DNA of 64,000 nucleotides from Oscarella lobularis (taxonomy: Eukaryota; Porifera; Homoscleromorpha; Homosclerophorida; Oscarellidae), in contig NC_089175.1 of assembly GCF_947507565.1 (NCBI RefSeq), positions 3,399,733 through 3,463,732 on the forward strand, in the 5' to 3' direction. This document shows positions 42,448 to 51,509 of this stretch, piece after piece. The first letter of the stretch is position 1, and the number at the start of each line of letters is the position of its first letter. Both the position numbers and the translations under genes were made by a program. Below the pieces are notes generated by a model, which did not search any database, was not told the origin of the DNA, and saw only the letters and a program-made list of their open reading frames with translations.

Positions 42448-43431
42448 ATGATCCCCGCGCGCTTCACGTTTCTGTTGCTACTGATCGTTGCTTCAAGTTT
42501 CTGGCTGGGCTCTACATCAGACGAGTGCACAAATTCCACTTTACTACTTGTACCGTCATCGGGGCCCACTGTGTGTATCCCATTCGACGACTACATTCAA
42601 CTCCGAAACTTAGCCGGTGACGGAGACGCAGTAAGTTAGGATCGCGTTTTGTTTCTCTAATCCGACCGTATGATTATTTCACCGTCGCTTGGCAGACAGG
42701 TGCACCCCCAGTGTCATCAACTCCGAGTCAGGTACGTCATTGTCTCCCTTGCAGCTGTAATAACATGCCGTCATAGAGCGTTTCAAGTAACGCTCTGCTA
42801 CTGTATCGTTACATGTCTCCTTCTTGGCTCCACACTCACGCTACGTTTGTGGAGACACCGACTTCGGTGTCCGCACAAACGATCGAATTCAGTGGACCTG
42901 GATCTGTTATTTACGGCCTGTTGTTTGAAGTAAGCCTACGCCGGTTTGGTATACGTCAGCTAAACAGGGCTTCGGGGCGTTTCTCTGTCAAAGGTCGAAT
43001 TGATTGAAGCTGGAGTTTTAGATGATAATAATATCTACTCGCTTCAACTTGGTTACTTCTTTGGGCCAGCGTCTGGCAGCGATCCGGCAGTGACGTTTTA
43101 TATCTGTGACAGTAGTAGTTGCGCTGGTTTCTACTGGAATCGTGGCAGCGCTACCTCTTACGAAGGCACTATTTCAGCTGGGGCTTGCACATTCGGCGGC
43201 AGTGTGGTCAGGGTTTCTTCCCCTTCAGCGACTACTAATTGGAAAGCTAGATTTGAAATTCATCCTAATATTACGTCCGGAATAGTATACGTTGGTACAA
43301 GTTCAACGACAATTGGTTTCAATGGAAAATTGAAGCCAAGTCAAGGTCTTTATGTGAAAGTGTGCAGAGCTGGTCCTACCAATGTGCATCAGTTTCATCT
43401 GTTCGAATTTGCCATATATTCGAGCGACTAG
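42448..43431 (+). CDS. Family A secreted protein A3', intact, four exons
   Basis: Exons: 42448-42630 (61 codons; MIPARFTFLLLLIVASSFWLG, SDEC, SSGPTVCIPFDDYIQL, donor GTAAGT), 42696-42731 (TGAPPVSSTPSQ), 42777-42929 (51 codons; MSPSWLHTHATFVETPTSVSAQ; donor GTAAGC) and 42994-43431 (145 codons; VELIEAGVLDDNNIY, FYICDSSSC, RFEIHPNITSG, KLKPSQGLYVKVCR). About 269 aa, undisturbed. The usual NST glycosylation sequon is NIT here, still a sequon. Inverted twin of A3, with amino-acid differences concentrated in the region after the second Cys pair. TATA-like ATATTTATAAG lies at about 42293. Confidence 0.85.
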
Positions 43432-43619
43432 ACGCTTCAACGCAATGCCGCTCACTCTGCTGGCGTGTATCAGAACCCTTTTTTGTTCAGTGTGATGGTC
43501 ATTTCTTTGTGGTATCTAATATGTAGCTCTGTAGAGTGAGTGAGTAGGAACGAGTCAGGAGGTCAGCATGTATGTGTTCAAAATATAAATATCTTACAGG
43601 GATTCGATTTACGGCTTTT

Positions 43620-43905
43620 TCAAACAAGACAACTAGTTTCCTCGTCTAAGCAGCCGATATAATCATATTATGCAAATTAGATTTAGAAAGTTTTTGGAAA
43701 GATCAGGGCCTCTTTTGGGAAAAAAAGTGGCGTTTTGAAAGGTCACTTTGTTTGATTTGCTTGAATGTAGCCCAGGTGAGTACATCATGAAACCAAAAAG
43801 TAGTAGGACCAGTGTCAATCAAGAAGAACCGCTCGCAAGGTTCGTAATCGATTCGTATTCACAATGCACATGTGCATTCACAATGCACGGCGGAAAGAAG
43901 TCGTT
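43620..43905 (+). repeat. R3 repeat element, copy h
   Basis: Inverted partner of copy b; donor-like CCCAGGTGAGTACATC at about 43771-43786. Confidence 0.6.
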
Positions 43906-44082
43906 TCTTTTGTTGCCCTTCCATATCTATTCAAGCGCATCAATGCCAGGTTGCTTATACTGCCACAGTGCGTTTCTAATAGACGTCACCTCGCTCGATC
44001 TGGTCGAAACCCTAAGCATCTATGGTGCCACCAACAAGAATAGAAAACGGAACGAAAAGCAAAAGAAACGGTAGGCCGGTTC

Positions 44083-44090
44083 TATATAAA
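44083..44090 (+). promoter_or_regulatory. TATA box of B5'
   Basis: TATATAAA, 81 bp before the B5' ATG. Confidence 0.6.
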
Positions 44091-44170
44091 CAATCTAACA
44101 GCACGCTCAAGACTCAGTCTCGATCTCTTCTCTTCAGACAGTTTCGAGTTTGCACCGCGCTGACTGCGCT

Positions 44171-44753
44171 ATGAAAGTCTCCATCATCTTCGTTGCCCTG
44201 TTTCTCTTCCTTTCTTTTGCTCCCCCAGATGTTTCAGGATGGCTGATCCGTCGGAGTAGGCCTCCTACAAGTAAGTAACTACTTTATGTAGTCTACAAAC
44301 GCGCCAACTCAATCGTCTCTAGGGCGCACCAAGTCCAAGGATACGTGGACAGTAAGCACAAAAAGCCTTTTGTCTTGGGAGTCACGCCGTCGGAGAGAAA
44401 TCTCTGCCGAAGCTACCGACGACTCGGAAGTCGCAAAAGAACGGAGCAAACGAATCTGCAGCGCGGGCTACGGCATTAGACACGCGGCGATTTATTACAG
44501 AAGAAACCTTTACGACTTCACGACGACAAGTCGTCCGCGAAAGAATGAGGAATCATGGAGTCAGTATAGAAAAGCTTCTTCCTGGTTGAGATTGGATACG
44601 TCAGGAACGAGTTACTGCACGGTGGAGGAAGTAGACAATTTCAATGCCAACTATCCTCAGTATCCTAAAAGGAGGTACAACTTTTGCTGGTACAATTGTC
44701 AAACCTACGTCAATGCCCTGAAAAAGTTTTTGAAAAGCTGCAGTTGTAAATGA
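44171..44753 (+). CDS. Family B secreted proprotein B5', two exons
   Basis: Exon 1 is 44171-44270 (signal peptide MKVSIIFVALFLFLSF, then APPDVSGWLIRRSR), donor GTAAGT. The intron is 52 bp. Exon 2 is 44323-44753 after CTCTAG, phase 1, giving about 176 aa. The propeptide holds TKSKDTWTVSTKSL and RRREISAEATDDSE, ending at the furin-type site RSKR. The mature part reads ICSAGYGIRHAAIYYRRNLYDF (conserved His), SRPRKNEESWSQY, GTSYCTVEEVDNFNANYP and YNCQTYVNALKKFLKSCSCK (conserved Cys). The Cys usually before TKSK is missing by a 6-bp deletion. As for B2, I infer a secreted, furin-activated protein with a permuted papain-like fold. It is followed 317 bp on by sulfatase S2 on the same strand. Confidence 0.8.
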
Positions 44754-45069
44754 TGCACAAAAGTGTGAGCACTGTTTTTTTCTGACAAGCTGCTGTGCAT
44801 GCATAACGACTAATACTTAAGCAGAATTTTTGGCAATGTTGCTAAATAGCATCTACATTTGTGATTGCAATTTCCTCAATATTCTGATAAGCATCAATAG
44901 TCACTAGCTACGGAATTAGGACTGTGGCTCTTCTCTCTCGACAGTGGAGGATATATTAGAGAAACTCACGTCACGTTTGATCTCCGTACCAATAGACGAT
45001 AGACTTGAGATTCGTTGTGCTCATTCCTCACGCGACGGAGCACGTGAACTTGGAGAGTACACCTACTTC

Positions 45070-46713
45070 ATGAATCGTTACTTCGCTTCCCTACTTCTCC
45101 TTATCTCGTACGCCCATCCGACAATCCCCGCGACGACGAAACCTAACGTCGTCTTCGTCATCTGCGATTCGATGGACGGTCGAGTCATCGACCCCACGTC
45201 ACCCGTCTCGCGCGCCGTCGCGACGCCCAACATCGACGCGCTCGCCGCGTCGGGCGTCAATTTCATCAACAACTACTGCCCGAGCCCCCAGTGCGTGCCG
45301 AGTCGCTCGGCAATGTTCGCCGGACGCTACGTCCATCGACTCAAAACGTGGAACAACGCCCAAGGCCTCTGCGTCGACTGGAGCCCGACCGACCCGGCGC
45401 ACTGCGTCAACCAGGGAAACAATTCCCATTGGCAAACGTTCGACTATCAATTCGAAAAGGTCGACTACGACGTTCGCCTCTACGGAAAGATCGACGTCGG
45501 CGGCGGCATCGGCGGCGGATTTCACGGCGGCGGAGCGGGAACGACGCCCGCCGGTCTATCGGCGTGGACTCGAGCGGCGAACATAACCCATCCGGAAAAG
45601 GAGGACCCGCGCGACATCGTCAACGACAAGGTAAAGGAGCCGTTCGAAACGGACGCTCGAACGATCGATAAATGCGTCGAGTGGTTGCGCGCGAACGCGA
45701 GCGCGTCGACGCGGCCGTTTTTTCTCTACTGCGGCATCAATATACCCCATCCGCCCTATTTCACAAACGACACGTGGCTGGCGATGGTCAACGAATCGGC
45801 GGTCACCGTACCCACGTGGCTACCCTACGAGAAAATGCATCCCGCCGATCAATACGAAGCGGCGTCGAAAGCGCTTCACTACGAAGACATGAAAGCGTTT
45901 ACGAAAGCCGACATATTGAAAGTGCGACGCTCCTATTACGCCATGTGCGCGCAAACGGATCACTATCTCGGTCGCGTCGTCGCGACGCTCGACGCGATCG
46001 GACGACGCGACGACACGTACGTCGTCTTCACGTCCGATCACGGCGAGGGAAATATGGAGCACATGCAGACGTGGAAGAATAGCATGTACGAGGCGAATAA
46101 TCGCGTGCCGCTCGTCGTCAGCGGACCGGGCGTGAAGAAGGGACACGTGGTCGCCAACGTGACGTCAAATCTCGATCTGTATCCGACTATGATGGAGTGG
46201 GCGAGACTCGACGTTTCGAAGGATGTCAAACTCGACGGGAATTCGTTATCAACGTTTTTATTTGACAATCGGAGCCGGATGACGTCGTCAACGCGACCTG
46301 ATTTCGTTTTTGGTGAGTATCACTCGAATATGGCCAATACGGGGCATTTTATGATTCGGAAGGGAAACTATAAGTATATCGCGTTTGGAACGACGTCGCC
46401 GTATGAGAACTATAAAGCGCAGCTTTTTAATTTGGCTACGGATCCGGAGGAGATTGACGATGTTGCCGTGAGAGCGCCTGACGTTGCGACGGAGATGGAG
46501 AAGCTGATGAGAAGCGTTGTAGATGCTCAGGCTGTGGATAAGGAGTGCAAGGAGCAGGACAAGGTTCGTTTCAATATGTGGTTTCAAGGGCATAAGAGTG
46601 ACTGGGTTAAGACGCTTGGTATGACGGTTTACTCCAATTCGCGAACTGAAGCGTTTGGGAATGAAGAGGATTTGGAGAAAATGGCCCTATGGATAAACAG
46701 AACAAAAAATTGA
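45070..46713 (+). CDS. Arylsulfatase-K-like sulfatase S2, intact, intronless
   Basis: 547 aa from ATG 45070, chosen because it opens a signal peptide (MNRYFASLLLLISYA); an in-frame upstream extension would hide it. Family features: KPNVVFVICDSMDGR (metal ligands Asp33, Asp36), the formylglycine motif CVPSR at 75-79 in SPQCVPSRSAM, WNN, YGKIDV, LSAWTR, GINIPHPPY, EKMHPADQY, YYAMCAQTD and TSDHGEGNMEH with Asp323-His324, then MYEANNRVPLVVSGPG and DLYPTMMEWA. This order and spacing match arylsulfatase K, a lysosomal glucuronate-2-sulfatase acting on heparan and dermatan sulfate; the substrate here is inferred. C-terminal region is slightly longer, ending WINRTKN. Several N-glycosylation sequons fit secretion. 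Codon use is GC-rich and even, unlike families A and B. Confidence 0.93.
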   Translation: MNRYFASLLLLISYAHPTIPATTKPNVVFVICDSMDGRVIDPTSPVSRAVATPNIDALAASGVNFINNYCPSPQCVPSRSAMFAGRYVHRLKTWNNAQGLCVDWSPTDPAHCVNQGNNSHWQTFDYQFEKVDYDVRLYGKIDVGGGIGGGFHGGGAGTTPAGLSAWTRAANITHPEKEDPRDIVNDKVKEPFETDARTIDKCVEWLRANASASTRPFFLYCGINIPHPPYFTNDTWLAMVNESAVTVPTWLPYEKMHPADQYEAASKALHYEDMKAFTKADILKVRRSYYAMCAQTDHYLGRVVATLDAIGRRDDTYVVFTSDHGEGNMEHMQTWKNSMYEANNRVPLVVSGPGVKKGHVVANVTSNLDLYPTMMEWARLDVSKDVKLDGNSLSTFLFDNRSRMTSSTRPDFVFGEYHSNMANTGHFMIRKGNYKYIAFGTTSPYENYKAQLFNLATDPEEIDDVAVRAPDVATEMEKLMRSVVDAQAVDKECKEQDKVRFNMWFQGHKSDWVKTLGMTVYSNSRTEAFGNEEDLEKMALWINRTKN

Positions 46714-46714
46714 T

Positions 46715-47080
46715 TAAATAATTATAGACGTTTTTTATGAGGAAGAAAAGTGTGGGCATTTCTGATCTATTTTCTAAGGCTTCTTTCTTTGAATGTCTCT
46801 AAAATGTAGCCACGAGATTGGATACAGGGACGCGGCGAAGCTTCGATTCGAATATCTCTTCTATTTCATGGATTCTAGGCTCAACTCGATGCTTATGCGT
46901 CACTGACGGCTTCTTTGCAGTAGTATTTTGCTTTGAAGACAGAGCTAAGGGAGGGGATCGACGTCTTTCTTCGGTGGGAAGACAGCGAAGGGCAGAAGGT
47001 CGACTCTACTACCGCGACGAGCTTCCCCAAAGGGTTTCGCTTCACTCTTACTAGCCACATCGCTTTGCAGTCTTTGTTCG
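46715..47080. other. 3' flank of S2
   Basis: Conserved with the S1 flank; TTAAATAATTATAG directly after the stop may include the polyadenylation signal. No exon. Confidence 0.45.
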
Positions 47081-47295
47081 TACTCACCTGAGTGACATTG
47101 GAGCGAATTGAATGAAGTTATGCTTCGAAATGACGGCTTCTCCCCATTGGAGCCCCGATTTTCTGAAAACTTGCTAAACGCGGTCCTTCTTATACGTTCA
47201 ACTTGCTACGTTAGTTGCTTCGTCGAAGAAACTTTTCTCACGATCGGAAAAAGTCAATAAAATTTAACACGTGACACGTTGATATGGGCGACGAG
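47080..47295 (-). repeat. R3 repeat element, copy i
   Basis: Duplicate of copy f. Here the donor-like motif is CACTCAGGTGAGTACG, closer to the R3 consensus than in copy f, and the E-box-like end is CACGTGTTAAAT. Confidence 0.5.
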
Positions 47296-47439
47296 TCAAG
47301 TCCCGTACGTCTTTAAGCGCGCGACGATTTTCGCACAGTCGATGGAAAACTTAGTGAATGCAATAGGAAAGGGGCCTAGGGACTGGGCGTACTTGTGGGC
47401 ATCTCACGGAAACGAGACAGCCGATTACATGTAAGGAAG

Positions 47440-48350
47440 GCATCAGTGAAAAAAGAATCATAAGTAAATCTAACACGTGATATGAACTCTATATAATCTG
47501 CTAGTTTCTAACGTGAGCACACGCGTCCTTCTCATTAATTACTTGGGCGGTTTTCCTTGGTCGCCGAGGTGTCAGTATCCGGGTTACTCTGAGAGAAGTG
47601 TCTCTTTGTCTTCTCTGCACACACTGAAGGAACTTCAACGGAGCCCCAGGTCGCCGCACGCTCGTCTCGACGACTTGAAATCGACTTCGCCCTGCTGCGA
47701 GGCGCGCATGCAGCCCAGCACGTAGGCGCCAATTGCTAAGTGAAGTCTAACGCACACCGTTAGACGCGGTTGATATTCGTAACGGGCGGGAAATGTGACG
47801 CGCGCGCGCGTTCGCCCGGCGGTAGAGGCGCGCGATCCGGGTAGAGAGGGCATTCGGTCGCTAGACTGCGCGCGGGATAGGTGCTTTTACGTAGGAATAC
47901 CAAGCGCACTATAAATCGTACGTTTCCCGTTCATCGTCGCGTTTTCGCGTCCGTCTCCACGCGTAAAGCGACGTAGAACGTCGAAGCAATCCGCGCGTGG
48001 CTGTATCTACTCTCCAACTACGTTTTGATTGCGACGCGCGGCGACGTGAAACGGACGTCACACCTCGCGTATCCACTCGCATCTAGGCGATCCTCATCGC
48101 GTGCACTCGCATTTCGTTTCATTTCATTTCCTTCTTCCTTTTTCTCTAGCGTGGCGAAGTTCGACGACGAAAGAAAGAACAAGAATGCCACGTGGCCAGC
48201 GCGACGACCAGGTTCCCCCATTGGGGCCCCGTGTGGTGTAGGCGTGCACTTAGGGAGCGGGCTTCATATGACGTACGCGGCGCGAAATGTCTGCAAAGCC
48301 ACTGCCCTCGCTCGTGAGCATAGAAAATTTCCAGCAGTGTAACCCTAGGT
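47440..48350 (+). other. CpG-rich region with possible promoter and first exon
   Basis: A TATA-like CACTATAAATCG at about 47907 is followed by CpG-rich sequence, a pyrimidine tract ending CTTTTTCTCTAG at about 48149 and then an ATG at 48186 (MPRGQRDDQ) that runs into a GTTCCC. This has the shape of a promoter with a 5' untranslated intron, but the frame is short and unrecognised. Confidence 0.25.
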
Positions 48351-49213
48351 CTGATCAAATGGAGGGCGGGTTGGGGTTCACGAGTGAGAGCTGGTGGTTA
48401 TTGCAGCACATGGAGCCCAATTGTGTACGTTGAAGGGGGTGTAGCGGGACGACAGTCGCATTGGCGTAAAAAATGGCAATATCTCCCTTCCCCGATCCGT
48501 GCTTGGTTTGCATCATCGCCATGGCGACTACGTTAGTTTGCACGGGTCCTCTCCCTTTGCATTAGGGTTTAGTTGGCGGCTGCTAGTAGGGTAGGACGGT
48601 TTTTGTAGTAGGCTTGTAGCTCCTTTCCTCATCACGTGCTTAGCTAGCAGCCGCCACGTGCTTTAGACCATTTTACAATGGATTTATCAGGTAATCTAGG
48701 TTGATTAGCATATAGGAATATTTCAGGTCAATGTATTTATAAGGTAATCTAGGTTTTATCACGTGCCTGCTTTTCTTATTTAGGGTACTCTTGGTAGGTT
48801 TTTATTTTCTACAGGTTTTTATTTTTTCTACAGGTCTTTATTTACAGTGTTAATTATTTTTCCACAGTGTTTTTTCACAGGTTTTTTATTTACAGGATTT
48901 ATTTTTTCCACAGGGTTTTTTACAAGTTTTTATTTTTCTACACGTTTTTATTTGCAGGTTTCAACTTTTATATTTATTTCGCAGGTTTTCATTTTATTGT
49001 TTATTTAATAATTTCCTTTTTTTTCTTTTTTTAGAGAATGATTAATTAGGAGTTCAAATTTGAGATGCAACGTCAATTGAAAAGGTAAACGATTTCAATC
49101 ATTGTATCATTTCTTTCTACTGAAGCAATATTGCAGGCAAAATCAAGAAATATCTCAAGAATAAGAGAAGAAAATATTATTTTTTTACATGTTTAGTGCA
49201 CGATAGTTGCGTA
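48350..49213. other. T-rich degenerate repeats, no gene
   Basis: From about 48780 to 49040 the sequence is built of degenerate TTTTTATTT(T)CTACAGG-like units of 13-17 bp. Before that, two copies of AGGTAATCTAGGTT occur at about 48690 and 48740, and related GGTAATCTAG is found again at 49402. Nothing coding. Confidence 0.6.
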
Positions 49214-49382
49214 CCGTATTTACTCTAATAAAAGCCGCCTTCTAATAAACGCCGCTCTATGAACAACTTTCCTACAGACCCTCGCTAAAGCGCTTAATTA
49301 AGACCGTGAAAGAATAGACTTTGGTTTTGAAATGCAATCCCGAAACGTATTGACGCCGCGGCTTTTATTAGAGTAAATACGG
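49214..49382. mobile_element. TA-flanked MITE, 169 bp, with an empty site at 52370
   Basis: Inverted ends CCGTATTTACTCTAATAAAAGCC and GGCTTTTATTAGAGTAAATACGG. TA flanks at 49212-49213 and 49383-49384. The paralogous unit at 52361-52380 reads ATAGTTGCGTAGTTGCATGC with a single TA, the empty site. Tc1/mariner-type target duplication. Non-coding. Confidence 0.92.
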
Positions 49383-49384
49383 TA

Positions 49385-50450
49385 GTTGCATGCGTTTTTT
49401 CAGGTAATCTAGTTAGAGACTCGTCTATGAACGCGCGCGCGTCTTCTGTTGCCGTTTCGCGAGCGCGTGTCGTGACGAGACCGTACGTGCGTTTGCTCGC
49501 TTTTCGTTCGAACGTGAATCCCCAAAGTCACCTTGCCTACGTTCTCATTTGCTCGGGTTTGTTCTAATAATAATCCTACACCGCAGAAATTCTTTTTATT
49601 CCGTTACACAACCGCCATTCAAACTGAAGCAACTTGGAAATAGTCAGGACTCAAGAAATTAATTTTTCTCTGTAGCATACTCCCTCTCGTTTCGTAGAGC
49701 TTCAATTCTGGCTTGACGGATCGTCTCATCCAAAGACAAAGAGTAAAGAAATCCCGCCCACTTCCGGCTTGTGTAGACCTTATACTGTATACCTATTGCC
49801 ACACGCAGCCTCACAAATCCAAAAGCAATAGTCATTGATGAGATCAACGAATGTAAAAGGGGATTAATGTACGAAGCGTGGAAAAAAGTTACAGCCAAGA
49901 GAGGTTCCAACGGGTGTAGCTAGAGCGCGCCGGATCCTATTAATTAACACCTGGCTCATTCTGTGCATATTCATGCACGTAGAACAAAATTGGCACGACA
50001 CAACGGCGTTTATTCATTCAGTGATTCATTCATTCCTCTACTATTTTTGACCGCGAGTTTTATTAGCGCGACTAGTTCTGGTACGTTTCCTAAGCATTGC
50101 ATAGTTATAGCGAGTCCTATGTACATAGCGAACTAATTGAATTAAGCGTTGAGAAAAGGCGATAAAGATGTGCAGATTCGTTTGTTTTATCTATTAATTG
50201 GCTTCTTTCACGCGGAAGTAATTTCGGAGAACGGTACAGGAGTCCACGATTTTCATATATGTATGTTCTTAGTATCCCACTACTCGCTGGGGCCTTGCCG
50301 CCTTCTTCAGGTCAAAAGTAAGACAAAGAATTTTGTACATACGAATAGATGAAGATATACGGCAAACGTGGCCTTCATACTGTAACTGACTAACTGACGA
50401 AGGGCTAAGGACATCCGGGAGCTGATGACGTCCCTCGTAGCAACCACGAA
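49385..50450 (+). repeat. Upstream module of family A unit A8
   Basis: Parallel to 52380-53590, 57330-58170, 60090-60590. It contains GACGCGCGCGCGTCTTC, a block coding on the minus strand SLDETIRQARIEALRNEREYA (49665-49740, frame lost in other copies), AACACCTGGCTCATTC and CACGCGGAAGTAATTTCGGAGAACGG. The minus-strand frame may be a decayed exon. The last part holds the A promoter. Confidence 0.7.
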
Positions 50451-50453
50451 CCC

Positions 50454-50460
50454 TATATAA
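50454..50460 (+). promoter_or_regulatory. TATA box of A8 with conserved upstream box
   Basis: CCCTATATAA, 70 bp before the ATG. Directly upstream, all five plus-strand A genes share AGGACAYCCGGGAG, a GAT.TCGTC or TGATGACGTC (CRE-like) piece and CTCGTAGCAACCACGA, which contains the inverted pair CTCGT/ACGAG. Same arrangement at 53593 (A9), 58172 (A10), 60589 (A11) and 62411 (A12). Confidence 0.75.
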
Positions 50461-50523
50461 ATGCCAGTGCCCGCCACTTCCCTCACATCGCGCTCTATCG
50501 GCTTCTACGGGCAGAAGTCAGAA

Positions 50524-51501
50524 ATGACGTCGTCCTTTTTGCTGGTGGTCATTGTTTCAAGTTCCTCGCTTGGATCTGCATCAGCTGAGTGTACAGGAGG
50601 CAATTCCGTTTTATCTGTTCCGTCATCGGGGCCCACTGTGTGTCTTCCACTTGACGACTACGTTCAACTTCAAAAAGACGCATCCAACGACGGAGAATCG
50701 GTGAGTTATTACCGTCGTTTGATACGACTAAAAGAAGTTTAAGTCCATGCACGATCAGACGGACGCTCCTCCTCCAACATCCGCCGTTTCCGCATCAACT
50801 CCGAGCCAGGTAAACATTTCCTATGATCAACATTTTCTATGATTGACACACGACAGAGCGTTTCGAGTTCGGCGCTGCTACTCTATCGCTACATGTCTCC
50901 TCTTTGGCTACAAACTCACGCCAATTTTACGGAGACACCATCTTCGGTGTCAGCACAAGATATCGAATTTGGTACTGGATCAACGACCTACAGTGTATTG
51001 TTTAAAGTAAGTAGCTAATTTATACATGCGATAGACAGGCATTTTGATACTATACGTGTGTCAAAGGTGAAATTGATTGAAGCTGGAGTTCTAAATGACG
51101 ATCAAGCCTACTCCATTCAGATTGGCTTTTTCTTAGCGGATCCCGGCAACAGTGATCCGCGTCTTCAAATCTGCGACGGCAATTACTGCGCGGGTTTTTG
51201 GTATCTTGATCCAAACTTTGCTTATACTTCCTTCGGCATTGATTCAGTTAGCACATGTAGCAGCGAACGTAGTAGTAGCTCTATCAATGCACCGCAATCA
51301 ACAACTAACTGGAACATTCGCCTTGAAATTCATCCGAATTCTACGTCAGGAATTACGTACGTTAGCACAAAGTCATTGACACATGAGTACAGTCAAACAT
51401 TGAAGCCGAGTCAAGGTCTTCACTTCAAAGCGTGCAGAAACAACATAGGCGAAACGTATCAATTTCATCTGTTCGAGCTTGCTATGTATTCAAACAAATA
51501 A
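50524..51501 (+). CDS. Family A secreted protein A8, intact, four exons
   Basis: Exons: 50524-50700 (59 codons; MTSSFLLVVIVSSSSLGSA, ECTGGN, SSGPTVCLPLDDYVQL; donor GTGAGT), 50759-50809 (17 codons; TDAPPPTSAVSASTPSQ), 50857-51006 (50 codons; MSPLWLQTHANFTETPSSVSAQ) and 51067-51501 (144 codons; VKLIEAGVLNDDQAYSIQ, ICDGNYC, LEIHPNSTSGITYVSTKS, LKPSQGLHFKACR). About 270 aa, all phase 0. Six cysteines in the mature part suggest three disulfides; the KVCR cysteine is within KACR here. N-glycosylation sequons NFT and NST. The stop TAA overlaps an AATAAA hexamer (CAAATAAAG), predicting a very short 3' untranslated region. Fold and function unknown. Confidence 0.88.
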
Positions 51502-51509
51502 AGGCTTCA

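Larger units (their letters stand above)
31930..44030 (-). repeat. Right arm of the large inverted repeat
   Basis: Inverted copy of about 12000-20130 with the order A6', A5', R3, B6', A4', A3', R3. The copy stops inside the A6/B1 intergenic region at 31930 and switches to D2 at about 44030. Arm-specific additions are the 33341-37255 element and the 40831-41217 MITE. Confidence 0.9.
44030..47440 (+). repeat. Direct repeat D2 (B5' plus S2)
   Basis: Same-orientation duplicate of 28185-31563. The left junction at about 44030 joins it to the outer end of the inverted right arm; the right end (GATTACATGTAAGGAAG) is where D1 meets the 18-bp tandem repeat. Confidence 0.95.

Noticed and set aside
44944-45069. 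N-terminal extension of S2 before 45070
   Set aside because: It begins at GTG, not ATG, and would place the clear signal peptide 42 residues inside the protein.
49659-49910. 83-codon minus-strand frame with ARIEALRNEREYA
   Set aside because: The other copies of this module (52790, 57390, 60150) lose the frame through indels, so I do not call it a gene, though a decayed exon remains possible.
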